This document shows positions 1 to 8,576 of a stretch of DNA of 16,092 nucleotides, piece after piece. The notes beneath the pieces are model-generated. The model was not told the DNA's origin. It worked only from the letters and a program-made list of their open reading frames with translations, and ran no database searches. This stretch comes from Calditrichia bacterium (GTDB lineage Bacteria > Calditrichota > Calditrichia > JAJRVZ01): the NCBI GenBank assembly GCA_030634505.1, contig DAOWAQ010000017.1, positions 1-16,092 on the forward strand, read 5' to 3'. Each line of letters starts with the position of its first letter. Within the stretch, counting starts at the first letter, position 1. Both the position numbers and the translations under genes were made by a program.

Positions 1-41
1 AATTGCTGGGATTCACTTTGACTAAAAACATTGAATTGCAT
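1..41 (-). CDS. Possible 5' end of a gene running off the left edge
   Basis: Downstream of hemW on the same strand an ATG at 41-39 opens a frame of 13 codons (MQFNVFSQSESQQ) that stays open to the window edge. It begins 28 bp after the hemW stop, the spacing expected for a next gene in the operon. There is no Shine-Dalgarno sequence in front of it, but hemW and lepA in this window also lack one. Thirteen codons are too few to assign a family or to exclude chance. Confidence 0.3.
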   Translation of the reverse strand, partial: MQFNVFSQSESQQ

Positions 42-69
42 CACTAAAAATATGGAAACGATATAATAT

Positions 70-1209
70 TTAATTTTTAATAAATGCCGGAAGTATTTCA
101 TCACAGAGCATCATTCCTTTTTTAGTTAAATAAAAGCAATCTTCATTAAATTCCACATAATTTGTAAGTAATAATGTTGATATTATTGATTTATATTTTA
201 TCTCAAATTCGGTTTTAAATCTATTTTTGAATCCTTTAAGATTAAGCCCATTATATGTGCGTAAACTTAAAAAAACATGTTCAAATTCTAAATCTTTTGC
301 ACTTAAAAATTCGCAAAATTCAATGGGTTTTTCATTTTTATTCAATTGTGAAATATAATTTTCTACTGACCTCTTGTTTCCCCATCTTTGATTGTTCCAA
401 AATGAATGTGCAGAGGGTCCAAATCCCAGGTAATGATTATGTTGCCAATATTTATAATTATGTTTAGAAATGTATTTCTCATCCCTGGCAAAACTTGATA
501 TTTCATAATGTTTATAACCTGCACCGGTCAACATTGAATCTGTACAATTAAAAAAATCGTTTTCCTGTGATTCTGAAAGTGTTTTTAATCGGCTTTTATT
601 TTTAAAATCGTTGAACGGAGTGCCTTTTTCAATTGTCAGGTTATAAGCAGATATATGCTCGGGATTCAATTCAATTGCCCTTTTTAGAGATGATTCCCAG
701 TTTTGAAGTGTTTGACCCGGTAGTGCATATATCAAATCAATGCTAATATTTTCAAAACCAATATCCTTTGCAAGTTTAACAGATTTTAAAGATTGATTTA
801 CGTTATGAATTCTCTCAAGAAACTGCAAATCATTTTCCTGAAAACTTTGTACGCCAATACTTAAGCGATTAATTCCTGCATTTCTAATTGCATATAATTT
901 TGATTGGTCAACAGTTCCCGGATTAATTTCGATTGTTATTTCCGCATCATTGGTAATTTTAAAGTTTTCATTTAATAAATTAAGAATTCGAACAATTTGT
1001 TCGGTTGATAAGATTGATGGTGTTCCTCCTCCAATATAAATAGTATCAAAGATTTGTCCATTTTTATATTCATCTGCATAAATTGTGATTTCATTTTCCA
1101 AACTTACCAAAAATTCATTTTGATATTTTAAATCTGTAATTGAATAGAAATCACAATAACCACATTTTGACTCACAAAATGGGATATGAATATAAATACC
1201 TGAGTTCAT
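70..1209 (-). CDS. hemW: HemW-like radical SAM heme chaperone
   Basis: This 379-residue protein matches the HemW family in length and motifs. The N-terminus carries the radical-SAM cysteine triad CxxxCxxC (C12, C16, C19) followed by DF; HemW has Phe at this place (F21), whereas true coproporphyrinogen dehydrogenase HemN has a further Cys. GGGTPS at 60-65 is the SAM-binding glycine motif, and HNYKYW at 250-255 is the HNxxYW motif typical of HemW. The family binds a 4Fe-4S cluster, SAM and heme, and is thought to deliver heme to membrane respiratory proteins rather than oxidise coproporphyrinogen; many databases still label it 'oxygen-independent coproporphyrinogen III oxidase-like'. It is the last clear gene of a lepA-lepB-hemW set, 68 bp after lepB. 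The ATG start directly precedes the conserved IYIHIPFC segment; no Shine-Dalgarno sequence is visible. Confidence 0.95.
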   Translation of the reverse strand: MNSGIYIHIPFCESKCGYCDFYSITDLKYQNEFLVSLENEITIYADEYKNGQIFDTIYIGGGTPSILSTEQIVRILNLLNENFKITNDAEITIEINPGTVDQSKLYAIRNAGINRLSIGVQSFQENDLQFLERIHNVNQSLKSVKLAKDIGFENISIDLIYALPGQTLQNWESSLKRAIELNPEHISAYNLTIEKGTPFNDFKNKSRLKTLSESQENDFFNCTDSMLTGAGYKHYEISSFARDEKYISKHNYKYWQHNHYLGFGPSAHSFWNNQRWGNKRSVENYISQLNKNEKPIEFCEFLSAKDLEFEHVFLSLRTYNGLNLKGFKNRFKTEFEIKYKSIISTLLLTNYVEFNEDCFYLTKKGMMLCDEILPAFIKN

Positions 1210-1277
1210 TTTTTATGGAGTAAAGTATAAAACTTTATTGAAGTAATGACAATTAAAGAAAGTGAATTTAAAGTCAT

Positions 1278-2255
1278 TTATCTAATAATATCTCCCATAC
1301 GTCCGAATCGAATTTTACTTATTAAGCTTGACCAGGGTTTTTTATCATCCAATGAAAAATATAAAATAGAAGCTTTTCCAACCACATTGTTGTGTGGTAC
1401 TAATCCCCATTGACGGCCATCAGCGCTATTATCACGATTATCTCCCATCATGAAATATGTATCTTGTTCAACAGTATAAACACAATCTTTTAATGATTCC
1501 CCATTAACTGCAAAATTTTCAATAGGCACCCTTCTTATAAGTATTTGCCATTTTTCCATATCAACATCATCTATACCATTTCCCGGTTCTTTATAAGTTA
1601 AAAAGACTTTTTTATTCCTATATGTACAAGTGATTTCATTTTTCTCATATAAGATTATTTGAAAACGTTCATACCATTTTGAACGGTTTGAATCAGTAAA
1701 ATGGAAAGTGTCTCCCGGGGCTGGCATTAATAATGGACCAAAATTATCACGGCTTCCATAATATTGATCACTGAAAGTTTGAAAATTATATCTTCCGGCG
1801 TTTCTTTGCATAATTCCGGGATCTCTAAAATTTAATCCGGGCGTATGCGGAAACATTTGATTGTCTGTAAAAACTTCTTTGTCACGTACCTCGAAAGTTT
1901 GCCCGCTTTTTGCAACACATCTTTTAATGTAATCCAAGGTTGGTTCAACAGGATATCTGAAAACCACAACATCTCCTGGTTCCGGATCCTCGAATGCGGG
2001 GAATCGAAACCAAGGCATAAAGAATCCTACATCGGTCCAGGGAATTCCAATCCAATCCGGTGAGCGCATACCATAAACAAATTTATTTACAAGTAAAAAA
2101 TCGCCGACAAGAATTGTCTTCTCCATTGATGAAGTAGGAACGTGGTAACTACCTATAATAAATTGTCGAATAATCAGTGCCGCTATCAGAGCTACAAAGA
2201 GTCCTTCAAAAAAATCTTTAATTCTTTTAGTTTCATTTACTTTTTTCTCTATCAA
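1278..2255 (-). CDS. lepB: Signal peptidase I
   Basis: Signal peptidase I cleaves signal peptides from exported proteins on the outer face of the inner membrane. The 325-residue protein has a short charged N-terminal tail, one hydrophobic segment (about 17-35), then box B PTSSME with the nucleophile Ser43. The catalytic base is Lys111 in DYIKR (box D), and box E is MGDNRDNS at 270-277, followed by WGLVP. The distance from Lys111 to box E is about 160 residues, versus about 127 in E. coli LepB, so the non-catalytic beta domain carries extra sequence (roughly 125-235). The start codon is TTG (2255-2253): AAAGGA lies 8 bp upstream (2269-2264 on this strand), and the next in-frame Met is residue 44, inside the active site. 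It follows lepA by about 110 bp, a frequent pairing in bacteria. Confidence 0.96.
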   Translation of the reverse strand: MIEKKVNETKRIKDFFEGLFVALIAALIIRQFIIGSYHVPTSSMEKTILVGDFLLVNKFVYGMRSPDWIGIPWTDVGFFMPWFRFPAFEDPEPGDVVVFRYPVEPTLDYIKRCVAKSGQTFEVRDKEVFTDNQMFPHTPGLNFRDPGIMQRNAGRYNFQTFSDQYYGSRDNFGPLLMPAPGDTFHFTDSNRSKWYERFQIILYEKNEITCTYRNKKVFLTYKEPGNGIDDVDMEKWQILIRRVPIENFAVNGESLKDCVYTVEQDTYFMMGDNRDNSADGRQWGLVPHNNVVGKASILYFSLDDKKPWSSLISKIRFGRMGDIIR

Positions 2256-2365
2256 TTTACAATTCCTTTACTTTTTTCAATGGAAAATATTCAATTGTGA
2301 TATACTTAAACTACCTTTATTTGTTCCTTCCAGAGATAAGAAATACAATCAACACATTCTATAAA

Positions 2366-4171
2366 TTAATCATTCCCTTCCATGGATAAAACTACTAAAA
2401 ATGCCTCCTGTGGAATTTCAACACTTCCAACCTGTTTCATTCGCTTTTTGCCTTCTTTTTGTTTTTCAAGCAATTTTCTTTTCCTGGTTATGTCACCACC
2501 ATAACATTTAGCAGTTACATTCTTTCGTAATGCCTTAACCACATCACGAGAAATAATTTTACTTCCAATAGCCGCCTGAATTACTACCTCAAACATTTGT
2601 CTTGGTATTAAATCTTTTAATTTTCTGCACAATCTTCTGCCCCACACAAACGCTTTTTCACGGTGAACAATGGTCGAGAGAGCATCAAGAGGCTCACCAT
2701 TAATAAGAATATCAAGTTTAACTAAATCCGCCTTTTCATAGGAATCAAATTCATAATCTAATGATGCGTATCCACGGGTTTGGGACTTTAATTTGTCAAA
2801 AAAATCAAAGATTACTTCTGATAGGGGAAATTTAAAATGCATATCTACCCGTTTACCATCCAAATATTCAGAGTTAATAAATCTTCCACGTCTTTCCAAA
2901 CTCAATTTCATTATATTTCCAATATAATCGGAAGGTGTTAATATTTGAGCGGAAATATAAGGTTCTTTAATATAATCAATATTTCCTGCTTCAGGCATCT
3001 TAGTCGGATTTTCTATTTCTATTTTTTCACCGGAAGTTGTATAAACATGATAAACAACGTTCGGCACTGTGTTAATAATACTGACATTATATTCACGCTC
3101 AAGACGTTCCTGTACAATTTCCATGTGAAGCAATCCAAGAAATCCACATCTGAATCCAAAACCTAATGCCTGGGACGTTTCAGGTTCAAAAGTCAGAGAA
3201 CTATCATTTAAATACAGTTTGTCCAGAGATTCACGAAGTTGTTCAAAATCTTCACTGCTTATTGGGTAAATTCCACTATAAACCATCGGTCGGATTTCTT
3301 TATATTTAAATAATGGTTTAAGTGCGGGATTTTTAGTAAGTGTAATTGTATCACCAACCTTCGTATCATGCACATCCTTTGCACCGGAAATTAAATATCC
3401 AACCTCTCCGGCTTTTAATTCCTGGGCTGGCATTCTTTTAAGACGCAGAATACCTATTTCATCTACCTGAAATTTTTTCGCCACCTGAAAAAATTGAATA
3501 AGATCATTTTTTTTGAACTTCCCTTCATAAACACGGATGTAAGTAATAACACCCCGGTACGGATCAAATACCGAATCAAATATTAAGGCCTGCGCCGGGT
3601 TTTCCGGAGAACCATCTGGAAAAGGTATTTTGTTAACAACGGCTTCCAAAACTTCTTTTATACCTTTGCCTGATTTTGCGCTTACTAATAGGATTTCGTC
3701 TTCCGTGCATCCAATTACCTGTATAATTTGATTTTTTACATTTTCAATTTGTGCACTGGGTAAATCAATTTTGTTGATAACGGGAATAATTTGCAGATCA
3801 TTTTCAATGGCAAGATACAAATTACTAATTGTTTGAGCTTCAATACCTTGTGCCGCATCGACAACTAAAATAGCGCCTTCACAAGCAGCCAAACTGCGTG
3901 ATACTTCAAAAGCGAAATCTACATGGCCTGGCGTATCGATCAAATTCAAAGCATATTTTTTTCCATTCTCAGCTTTGTAATCCATGTGGATTGCGTGGGA
4001 TTTAATTGTAATACCGCGTTCTCGTTCCAAATCCATGTCATCCAACACCTGGTTTACCAAGTTACGGGAAGATATCGTCTTGGTAATTTCAAGCATTCGG
4101 TCAGCTATGGTTGATTTACCGTGATCTATGTGTGCAATAATACAAAAATTTCTAATAAAGTCTGTATACAT
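2366..4171 (-). CDS. lepA: Elongation factor 4 (LepA), ribosome back-translocase GTPase
   Basis: LepA/EF4 is a ribosome-associated translational GTPase that can back-translocate or remodel stalled ribosomes. At 601 residues it has the usual length. GTPase motifs are intact: G1 AHIDHGKST (13-21), G2 RGITI (52-56), G3 DTPGH (79-83, with the catalytic His83), G4 NKID (133-136) and G5 SAK (164-166). The LepA-specific C-terminal domain is recognisable by [19 protein letters not shown] and the ending [10 protein letters not shown]. It lacks EF-G domain IV, as expected. It is the first gene of the leftward set and sits divergently from uppS across 238 bp. The ATG directly precedes the conserved [13 protein letters not shown] stretch; no Shine-Dalgarno sequence is visible upstream. 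Confidence 0.98.
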   Translation of the reverse strand: MYTDFIRNFCIIAHIDHGKSTIADRMLEITKTISSRNLVNQVLDDMDLERERGITIKSHAIHMDYKAENGKKYALNLIDTPGHVDFAFEVSRSLAACEGAILVVDAAQGIEAQTISNLYLAIENDLQIIPVINKIDLPSAQIENVKNQIIQVIGCTEDEILLVSAKSGKGIKEVLEAVVNKIPFPDGSPENPAQALIFDSVFDPYRGVITYIRVYEGKFKKNDLIQFFQVAKKFQVDEIGILRLKRMPAQELKAGEVGYLISGAKDVHDTKVGDTITLTKNPALKPLFKYKEIRPMVYSGIYPISSEDFEQLRESLDKLYLNDSSLTFEPETSQALGFGFRCGFLGLLHMEIVQERLEREYNVSIINTVPNVVYHVYTTSGEKIEIENPTKMPEAGNIDYIKEPYISAQILTPSDYIGNIMKLSLERRGRFINSEYLDGKRVDMHFKFPLSEVIFDFFDKLKSQTRGYASLDYEFDSYEKADLVKLDILINGEPLDALSTIVHREKAFVWGRRLCRKLKDLIPRQMFEVVIQAAIGSKIISRDVVKALRKNVTAKCYGGDITRKRKLLEKQKEGKKRMKQVGSVEIPQEAFLVVLSMEGND

Positions 4172-4409
4172 ATATTTATTAAGTTTAGTAAATTTCTAAA
4201 AAAATTAAATCGCCATAATTTGTGATAAAGATAACGCGATATTTTTTTAAATCCTTTAATTTAATAATATTTGAACTTAAATATTTGAAAGTCGTGAAAT
4301 TTAAAAAATGTCCTTTACAGGTTCAATAGATATTGATTTTTCTTGACTTTAATTATAAACAGATTAAATTATCCGGCTATTTAACTATAAAATAAAGGCA
4401 GCATCAAAA
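4172..4409. promoter_or_regulatory. Divergent intergenic region between lepA and uppS
   Basis: This 238-bp, very AT-rich gap separates two divergently transcribed operons and must hold promoters for both. For the uppS side a promoter candidate is visible (4343-4370). For the lepA side I could not find a convincing -35/-10 pair. A 10-bp direct repeat, AATATTTGAA, occurs at 4266-4275 and 4280-4289 (14-bp period); in such AT-rich DNA it may be chance. No open frame with coding character is present. Confidence 0.6.
4343..4370 (+). promoter_or_regulatory. Candidate promoter for uppS
   Basis: TTGACT (4343-4348, 5 of 6 matches to the sigma-70 -35 consensus) is followed after 15-16 bp by TTAAATT (4364-4370), an imperfect -10. 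Initiation would fall near 4377 and give a leader of about 33 nt ahead of the uppS TTG. Similar TTG...TTAAATT pairs occur in front of rho, rpmE and prmC. Confidence 0.4.
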
Positions 4410-5186
4410 TTGAATACTAAAGAACTGGAACTTTATATAAAAAATCACCCAAACCGACCTGTTCATATTGGCATAATAATGGACGGAAATGGACGCTGGG
4501 CTCAACAAAAGGGATTACCCAGAATTGCCGGTCACAACAGAGGCATTGATTCGGTTCATGAAATCGTTGAAATCTGCGCTGAACTGGGAATTAAAATTCT
4601 TACCTTGTACACTTTTTCTATTGAAAACTGGAAGAGACCGCGATGGGAAGTATCGGCATTGATGGAATTAATGGTAAATACCGTTAGACGTGAAATTCAG
4701 GAACTTGATGAAAAAAATGTAAAAATTACCACGATAGGTCATTTAAAAGATTTACCAAACGCAACCCGCACTAGTATGCAGGAAGCTGTTGAAAGAACAA
4801 AAAATAATTCCGGATTAATTTTAAATCTTGCTTTAAGCTATGGTGGACGGAGCGAAATAAAAGATGCCATGGTTAAAATATCGAAGAAAGTTTTAGCGGG
4901 TGAAATATTACCTGAAGAAATAAGTGAAAATATAATCCAAAATCATTTGCAAACTGCTGATTTACCAGACCCTGATTTAATTATCAGAACCAGTGGTGAA
5001 TTTAGAATAAGTAATTTTTTACTTTGGCAAATCGCCTATTCTGAGATTTATGTGACGGATAAACATTGGCCCGAATTTAAAAAACCGGATTTTTTAGCTG
5101 CACTTGAAAGCTTCTTAAAAAGAGAACGACGATTTGGCATGGTATCAGACCAAATAACGACAGAAAATACTCGTGTTAATTCTTAA
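4410..5186 (+). CDS. uppS: Isoprenyl transferase (undecaprenyl diphosphate synthase)
   Basis: UppS extends farnesyl diphosphate by cis-condensation with isopentenyl diphosphate to make the C55 carrier lipid used for peptidoglycan and LPS O-chains. The 258-residue protein has the cis-prenyltransferase signature: HIGIIMDGNGRWAQ (19-32) with the Mg-binding Asp25, GH at 41-42, TLYTFSIENW (65-74), and DLIIRTSGE (189-197) followed by E212 in the YSEIYV segment. The start is TTG at 4410: there is no in-frame ATG before the catalytic motif, and AAAGG at 4394-4398 lies 11 bp upstream. Its stop overlaps the next start codon (TAATG). In many bacteria cdsA follows uppS, but here an unrelated small membrane protein does. 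The chain length made (C55 or shorter) cannot be read from the sequence with certainty. Confidence 0.97.
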   Translation: MNTKELELYIKNHPNRPVHIGIIMDGNGRWAQQKGLPRIAGHNRGIDSVHEIVEICAELGIKILTLYTFSIENWKRPRWEVSALMELMVNTVRREIQELDEKNVKITTIGHLKDLPNATRTSMQEAVERTKNNSGLILNLALSYGGRSEIKDAMVKISKKVLAGEILPEEISENIIQNHLQTADLPDPDLIIRTSGEFRISNFLLWQIAYSEIYVTDKHWPEFKKPDFLAALESFLKRERRFGMVSDQITTENTRVNS

Positions 5187-5596
5187 TGAGTGAAGAAAAA
5201 ACAAAAAACAAAAAATTCCATATAACACTAAAAGATTTTTTTCTCACCTTTTGGAAAACCATCTTACTTTGGTTAATAATTGGGATTTTTATAATGATTG
5301 CTCTCCATTATCAGGTTGATAAAAACATAATCGGTGGAGCAGTAGTTGTTTTTGGAATTATTACCCAGGCATTTATAGGATTGTTAAACATAATAGGATT
5401 ATTGCCTCTGATTGGACCAATCGTAGCCAAAGTTTTAGCACTTCCATTATTTTGGCTAATCAACGCTCTAGGATATTTTGTTTCTATTATAGCAATAAAA
5501 AAAGGTTATTCCAAAGATGTAATAAATTACAGAATATTAACTGTTGTTCTATTAGTAGGTATTGTAATCGGTTTTATTTTAGGAAAATTAATTTAA
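5186..5596 (+). CDS. Small polytopic membrane protein of unknown function, coupled to uppS
   Basis: I do not recognise a family. The 136-residue product has a short charged N-terminus (about 12 residues, several Lys and Glu), then four hydrophobic stretches at roughly 25-42, 48-72, 80-104 and 115-135. The central part is rich in Gly, Pro, Ile and Leu (LLPLIGPIVAKVLALP), and a short positively charged loop (KKGYSK, 105-110) precedes the last segment. No catalytic motif, cysteine or histidine cluster is visible. The ATG shares its A with the uppS TAA stop, so translation is probably coupled and the protein may act near the undecaprenyl-lipid pathway; that link rests on position only. The open frame, the coupling and the strong hydrophobic pattern make it a real gene. 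A weak hairpin with a T-run follows the stop. Confidence 0.85.
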   Translation: MSEEKTKNKKFHITLKDFFLTFWKTILLWLIIGIFIMIALHYQVDKNIIGGAVVVFGIITQAFIGLLNIIGLLPLIGPIVAKVLALPLFWLINALGYFVSIIAIKKGYSKDVINYRILTVVLLVGIVIGFILGKLI

Positions 5597-5600
5597 ACCG

Positions 5601-5628
5601 GAAACAATTCTTTAATTATTGTTTTTTT
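5601..5628 (+). terminator. Weak hairpin with T-run after the uppS operon
   Basis: AAACAAT (5602-5608) pairs perfectly with ATTGTTT (5618-5624) around a 9-nt loop, and the T-run covers 5622-5628. It lies 5 bp after the stop of the membrane-protein gene and before folC. Only one of the seven pairs is G-C, so as an intrinsic terminator it would be inefficient. It could give partial termination or simply be AT-rich chance. Confidence 0.35.
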
Positions 5629-5654
5629 ATTGCCCTCTAATTTTTACTTTGTAT

Positions 5655-6938
5655 ATGAAGAATATAGACAAAACTTTAAATGAATTATTTGATTTACAGA
5701 AGTTTGCAATTAAACTTGGATTAGAGAATATTTCAAAATTGAGTCATTATTTCAATAATCCTCACCTGACATATCCAACTATTCATATTGCCGGTACTAA
5801 CGGCAAAGGATCTACCGCAATAATTTTACAAAACATATTAATGCAGCATGGACTAAGAGTTGGACTATTTACTTCGCCTCACTTGGTAAATTTTAATGAA
5901 CGTATACGTATAAATAATGAGTTCGTAGAGAATCAGTTTATATTAGATTTTTGGAGGAAAGTAAAAGATTTTGTATTAGAATTAAAAGCTACATTCTTCG
6001 ATACCACAACTTGTTTGGCGTTTGAATACTTTAAACAAAATGAGGTAGATATCGCTATCTTTGAAACCGGGCTTGGAGGAAGACTGGATTCTACAAACAT
6101 AATTGACCCGGCTGTAGCAGTTATTACTCCCATCGATTTTGACCATCACAAACAATTGGGAACAACCTTGACTCAAATTGCTTCCGAAAAAGCCGGTATT
6201 ATTAAAAATAAAGGTCCCGTATTTTTATCCAAACAAAAGGATGAAGTGAATATTTATTTTGATACTCAATTTAAACTCAAAAACCTTACTCGTTTTGAAG
6301 ATCAAATTGGTGAATTGAATATAGATACCTTTTTGGATAAAACAATTTTTAATTTTCAGGACAAATACAGGAATAAGCACTTTAAAAATTTAGATCTCAG
6401 TTTAATGGGAGCCCATCAATCTGAAAATGCTTGCCTTGCTTATATGGCAGGATCCTATTATTTAGAAAGCATCAAAATTAGATTTGATGAAAAATTATTT
6501 AAAAAAGCACTTTCATCTGTTAACTGGCCAGGTCGAATACAAAAGATTTCTAGTAATCCCGATATATATTTAGATGTTAGTCATAATACATCCGGATTTA
6601 ACCGTACCTTAGATTTTATTAAGAAAAAGTTTAAAAAATCGAACTTAAAATTATTTATTGGACTTCTTGAAGATAAAGATTATAAAGAAATTGTTAAAAA
6701 TGTTAAAAACGTTTTCTCTGAAATCTGGATCACAGAACCTAAAAATCATCGCAAACTGCCAGGTAGTATACTAGTAAATGAATTTTCTCAACATGGAATT
6801 TCTACGGTTTTTGTTAAAGATATTTCAAAATCTTTCGAATCCCTAATAAGGAATCTTAATTCTACAGATATCTTATTTATTATGGGAAGCCATTATCTGG
6901 CGGGGCAAATTATGTCGATGAAATATAAAATAACTTGA
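5655..6938 (+). CDS. folC: Bifunctional folylpolyglutamate / dihydrofolate synthase
   Basis: FolC adds glutamate to dihydropteroate and/or to reduced folates, in the cytoplasm. The 427-residue protein is a Mur-ligase-fold enzyme: P-loop AGTNGKGST at 46-54, ETGLGGRLDSTN (central ATPase region), DHHKQLGTTLTQIASEKAGI (omega-loop region), and the C-terminal nucleotide-contact motif LDVSHNTSG with D307 and H310, where most FolC have DxAHNP. Whether it has one or both activities cannot be decided, but no separate folC-like gene is present here. I start at ATG 5655 because the sequence from there (MKNIDKTLNELFDLQKF) resembles family N-termini; a TTG at 5619 is in frame but lies inside a hairpin/T-run and adds a hydrophobic, atypical extension. 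No Shine-Dalgarno sequence precedes it. Confidence 0.95.
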   Translation: MKNIDKTLNELFDLQKFAIKLGLENISKLSHYFNNPHLTYPTIHIAGTNGKGSTAIILQNILMQHGLRVGLFTSPHLVNFNERIRINNEFVENQFILDFWRKVKDFVLELKATFFDTTTCLAFEYFKQNEVDIAIFETGLGGRLDSTNIIDPAVAVITPIDFDHHKQLGTTLTQIASEKAGIIKNKGPVFLSKQKDEVNIYFDTQFKLKNLTRFEDQIGELNIDTFLDKTIFNFQDKYRNKHFKNLDLSLMGAHQSENACLAYMAGSYYLESIKIRFDEKLFKKALSSVNWPGRIQKISSNPDIYLDVSHNTSGFNRTLDFIKKKFKKSNLKLFIGLLEDKDYKEIVKNVKNVFSEIWITEPKNHRKLPGSILVNEFSQHGISTVFVKDISKSFESLIRNLNSTDILFIMGSHYLAGQIMSMKYKIT

Positions 6939-6963
6939 CATAATTTTAAGGTAGCATTAAATT
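6935..6963 (+). promoter_or_regulatory. Candidate promoter for rho
   Basis: A perfect TTGACA (6935-6940) overlaps the folC stop codon and is followed after 16-17 bp by TTAAATT (6957-6963), an imperfect -10. It would give a rho leader of roughly 140 nt (to 7111). Rho is commonly autoregulated through its leader, so such length would be reasonable, but no clear structure supports this here. Confidence 0.4.
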
Positions 6964-7111
6964 GACGTTACTACGAAACGCAAAAATCGTTCTCTCCTAT
7001 TTCAAATGTCAATTCGAGAGTATATAAATTATTTTATAAAACCAATAATACTTTAAATACAATGTTTTCCATATTGCAATGACTATATAATAAGAAAGGG
7101 TAAGAAACCTT

Positions 7112-8362
7112 ATGCTAGATATTGAAGAAATGAAAAAAATGAAAAATTCTGAGCTTAGCAAAATAGCAAAAGATATGAAAATCTCTGGTTATGGCGGATT
7201 AAAAAAATCTGAATTGATTTTCAAGATATTAGAAGAACAGACAGCGCAGGAGGGCTTAATCTTTTCAAAAGGTGTACTAGAAATCCTGCAAGATGGGTAT
7301 GGCTTTCTAAGATCCCCGGACTATAGTTATCTGCCCGGACCGGATGACATTTATATTTCCCCTTCTCAAATTAAAAGATTTGGACTACGTACAGGCGATA
7401 CAGTCACCGGACAGATTAGACCACCGAAAGATAACGAAAGATTTTTTGCTTTATTACGTGTCGAAGCCGTTAATATGGAATCTCCCGAAACCTCGAGAGA
7501 TCGAGAATTTTTTGATAATTTAACACCTCTTTTCCCTGAAGAAAGAATACAATTAGAAGTTGACCGCCGCGATTTTTCTATGCGTGTGATGAATTTATTA
7601 ACCCCAATTGGCAAAGGACAGCGTGGATTAATTGTTGCTCAACCCCGTACTGGTAAAACCATTCTTCTGCAAAAAATTGCGAATTCAATTACAGCTAATC
7701 ATCCAGATGTTGAGTTAATGATTCTATTAATTGACGAACGGCCGGAAGAAGTAACCGATATGGAACGTCATGTTGATGCTGAAGTTGTAAGTTCTACTTT
7801 TGATGAGCCGGCAGAAAGACACGTTCAGGTTGCAGATATGGTTCTGGAAAAAGCAAAAAGATTAACTGAGTTAAAGAAAGATGTGGTTATTCTGTTAGAT
7901 AGTATTACCCGGTTAGCTCGAGCTCACAACACTGTAGTTCCCCATAGTGGCAAAATTTTATCAGGTGGTGTTGATTCTAATGCTTTACACAAACCAAAAA
8001 GATTTTTTGGCGCTGCACGTAATATTGAAGAAGGTGGAAGTTTAACAATATTAGCCACAGCCTTAATCGATACCGGCTCCAGAATGGATGAAGTTATTTT
8101 TGAAGAATTTAAAGGTACTGGTAATATGGAGCTTGTTCTCGACCGCCGCCTGGCTGACAGAAGAATATTTCCTGCAATTGAATTAAACAAATCCGGTACC
8201 AGGAAGGAAGAATTATTACTCTCAAGGGAAGAATTATCGCGGGTTTGGGTATTGCGAAAATTGTTAAACGAAATGAATATAATCGAAGGTATGGAATTCC
8301 TGTTAGAAAAAATGCGGGAAACAAAAGATAATAAAGATTTTTTACGCGCAATGAATACCTGA
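7112..8362 (+). CDS. rho: Transcription termination factor Rho
   Basis: Rho is the hexameric RNA-dependent ATPase that releases RNA polymerase at factor-dependent terminators. The 416-residue length is that of the compact family without an inserted linker. In order: Rho N-terminal helical domain (about 1-45), cold-shock/primary RNA-binding domain with DGYGFLRSP (61-69), Walker A QPRTGKT (177-183; E. coli has PPKAGKT), [13 protein letters not shown] (208-220, including the arginine contact), Walker B VVILLD (258-263), Q-loop around [16 protein letters not shown] (284-299), and R-loop/arginine-finger region [11 protein letters not shown] (335-345). All essential motifs are present. The ATG at 7112 is preceded by AGAAAGGG (7093-7100), favouring it over the in-frame Met7 and Met10. 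It lies 173 bp after folC and 214 bp before rpmE. Confidence 0.98.
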   Translation: MLDIEEMKKMKNSELSKIAKDMKISGYGGLKKSELIFKILEEQTAQEGLIFSKGVLEILQDGYGFLRSPDYSYLPGPDDIYISPSQIKRFGLRTGDTVTGQIRPPKDNERFFALLRVEAVNMESPETSRDREFFDNLTPLFPEERIQLEVDRRDFSMRVMNLLTPIGKGQRGLIVAQPRTGKTILLQKIANSITANHPDVELMILLIDERPEEVTDMERHVDAEVVSSTFDEPAERHVQVADMVLEKAKRLTELKKDVVILLDSITRLARAHNTVVPHSGKILSGGVDSNALHKPKRFFGAARNIEEGGSLTILATALIDTGSRMDEVIFEEFKGTGNMELVLDRRLADRRIFPAIELNKSGTRKEELLLSREELSRVWVLRKLLNEMNIIEGMEFLLEKMRETKDNKDFLRAMNT

Positions 8363-8510
8363 TCTATTTAAGAAAAAACAATTTATCTTCCATATTAATT
8401 TTCAGAAATTAGATTCTTTAATAATTTAGTAAATATTTACTTTGCATATTTATAAATTCATTATCCCTGCATAATAATCATTTTATAGCATATCAATTCT
8501 ACAATTATAT

Positions 8511-8539
8511 TTGCTCAAGCTGTAATAATGTTTTAAATT
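8511..8539 (+). promoter_or_regulatory. Candidate promoter for rpmE
   Basis: TTGCTC (8511-8516) is followed after 16-17 bp by TTAAATT (8533-8539). The -35 is weak beyond TTG. Initiation near 8546 would leave a 30-nt leader carrying the good Shine-Dalgarno sequence GAAAGGA (8562-8568). The remainder of the 214-bp rho-rpmE gap shows no gene and no convincing terminator for rho. Confidence 0.35.
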
Positions 8540-8576
8540 GTATGGTTCTAATTGAATATGAGAAAGGAAAAATAGA

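Noticed and set aside
255..467. Plus-strand frame within hemW
   Set aside because: Shadow of the strongly supported hemW on the opposite strand.
4209..4248. Inverted repeat ATCGC/GCGAT followed by a run of seven T
   Set aside because: Only 5 bp of stem with a 22-nt loop, and no plus-strand gene lies upstream to terminate; best read as chance.
5619..5654. Upstream TTG start that would lengthen FolC by 12 residues
   Set aside because: It overlaps a hairpin/T-run, has no ribosome binding site, and adds a hydrophobic stretch foreign to the family; ATG at 5655 fits better.
6992..7020. CTCTC/GAGAG inverted repeat in the rho leader
   Set aside because: Five pairs with a 19-nt loop and no T-run or extension; insufficient for a terminator or riboswitch call.
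7086..7091. Perfect TATAAT just before rho
   Set aside because: No acceptable -35 lies 15-18 bp upstream, and initiation would fall inside the rho Shine-Dalgarno sequence.
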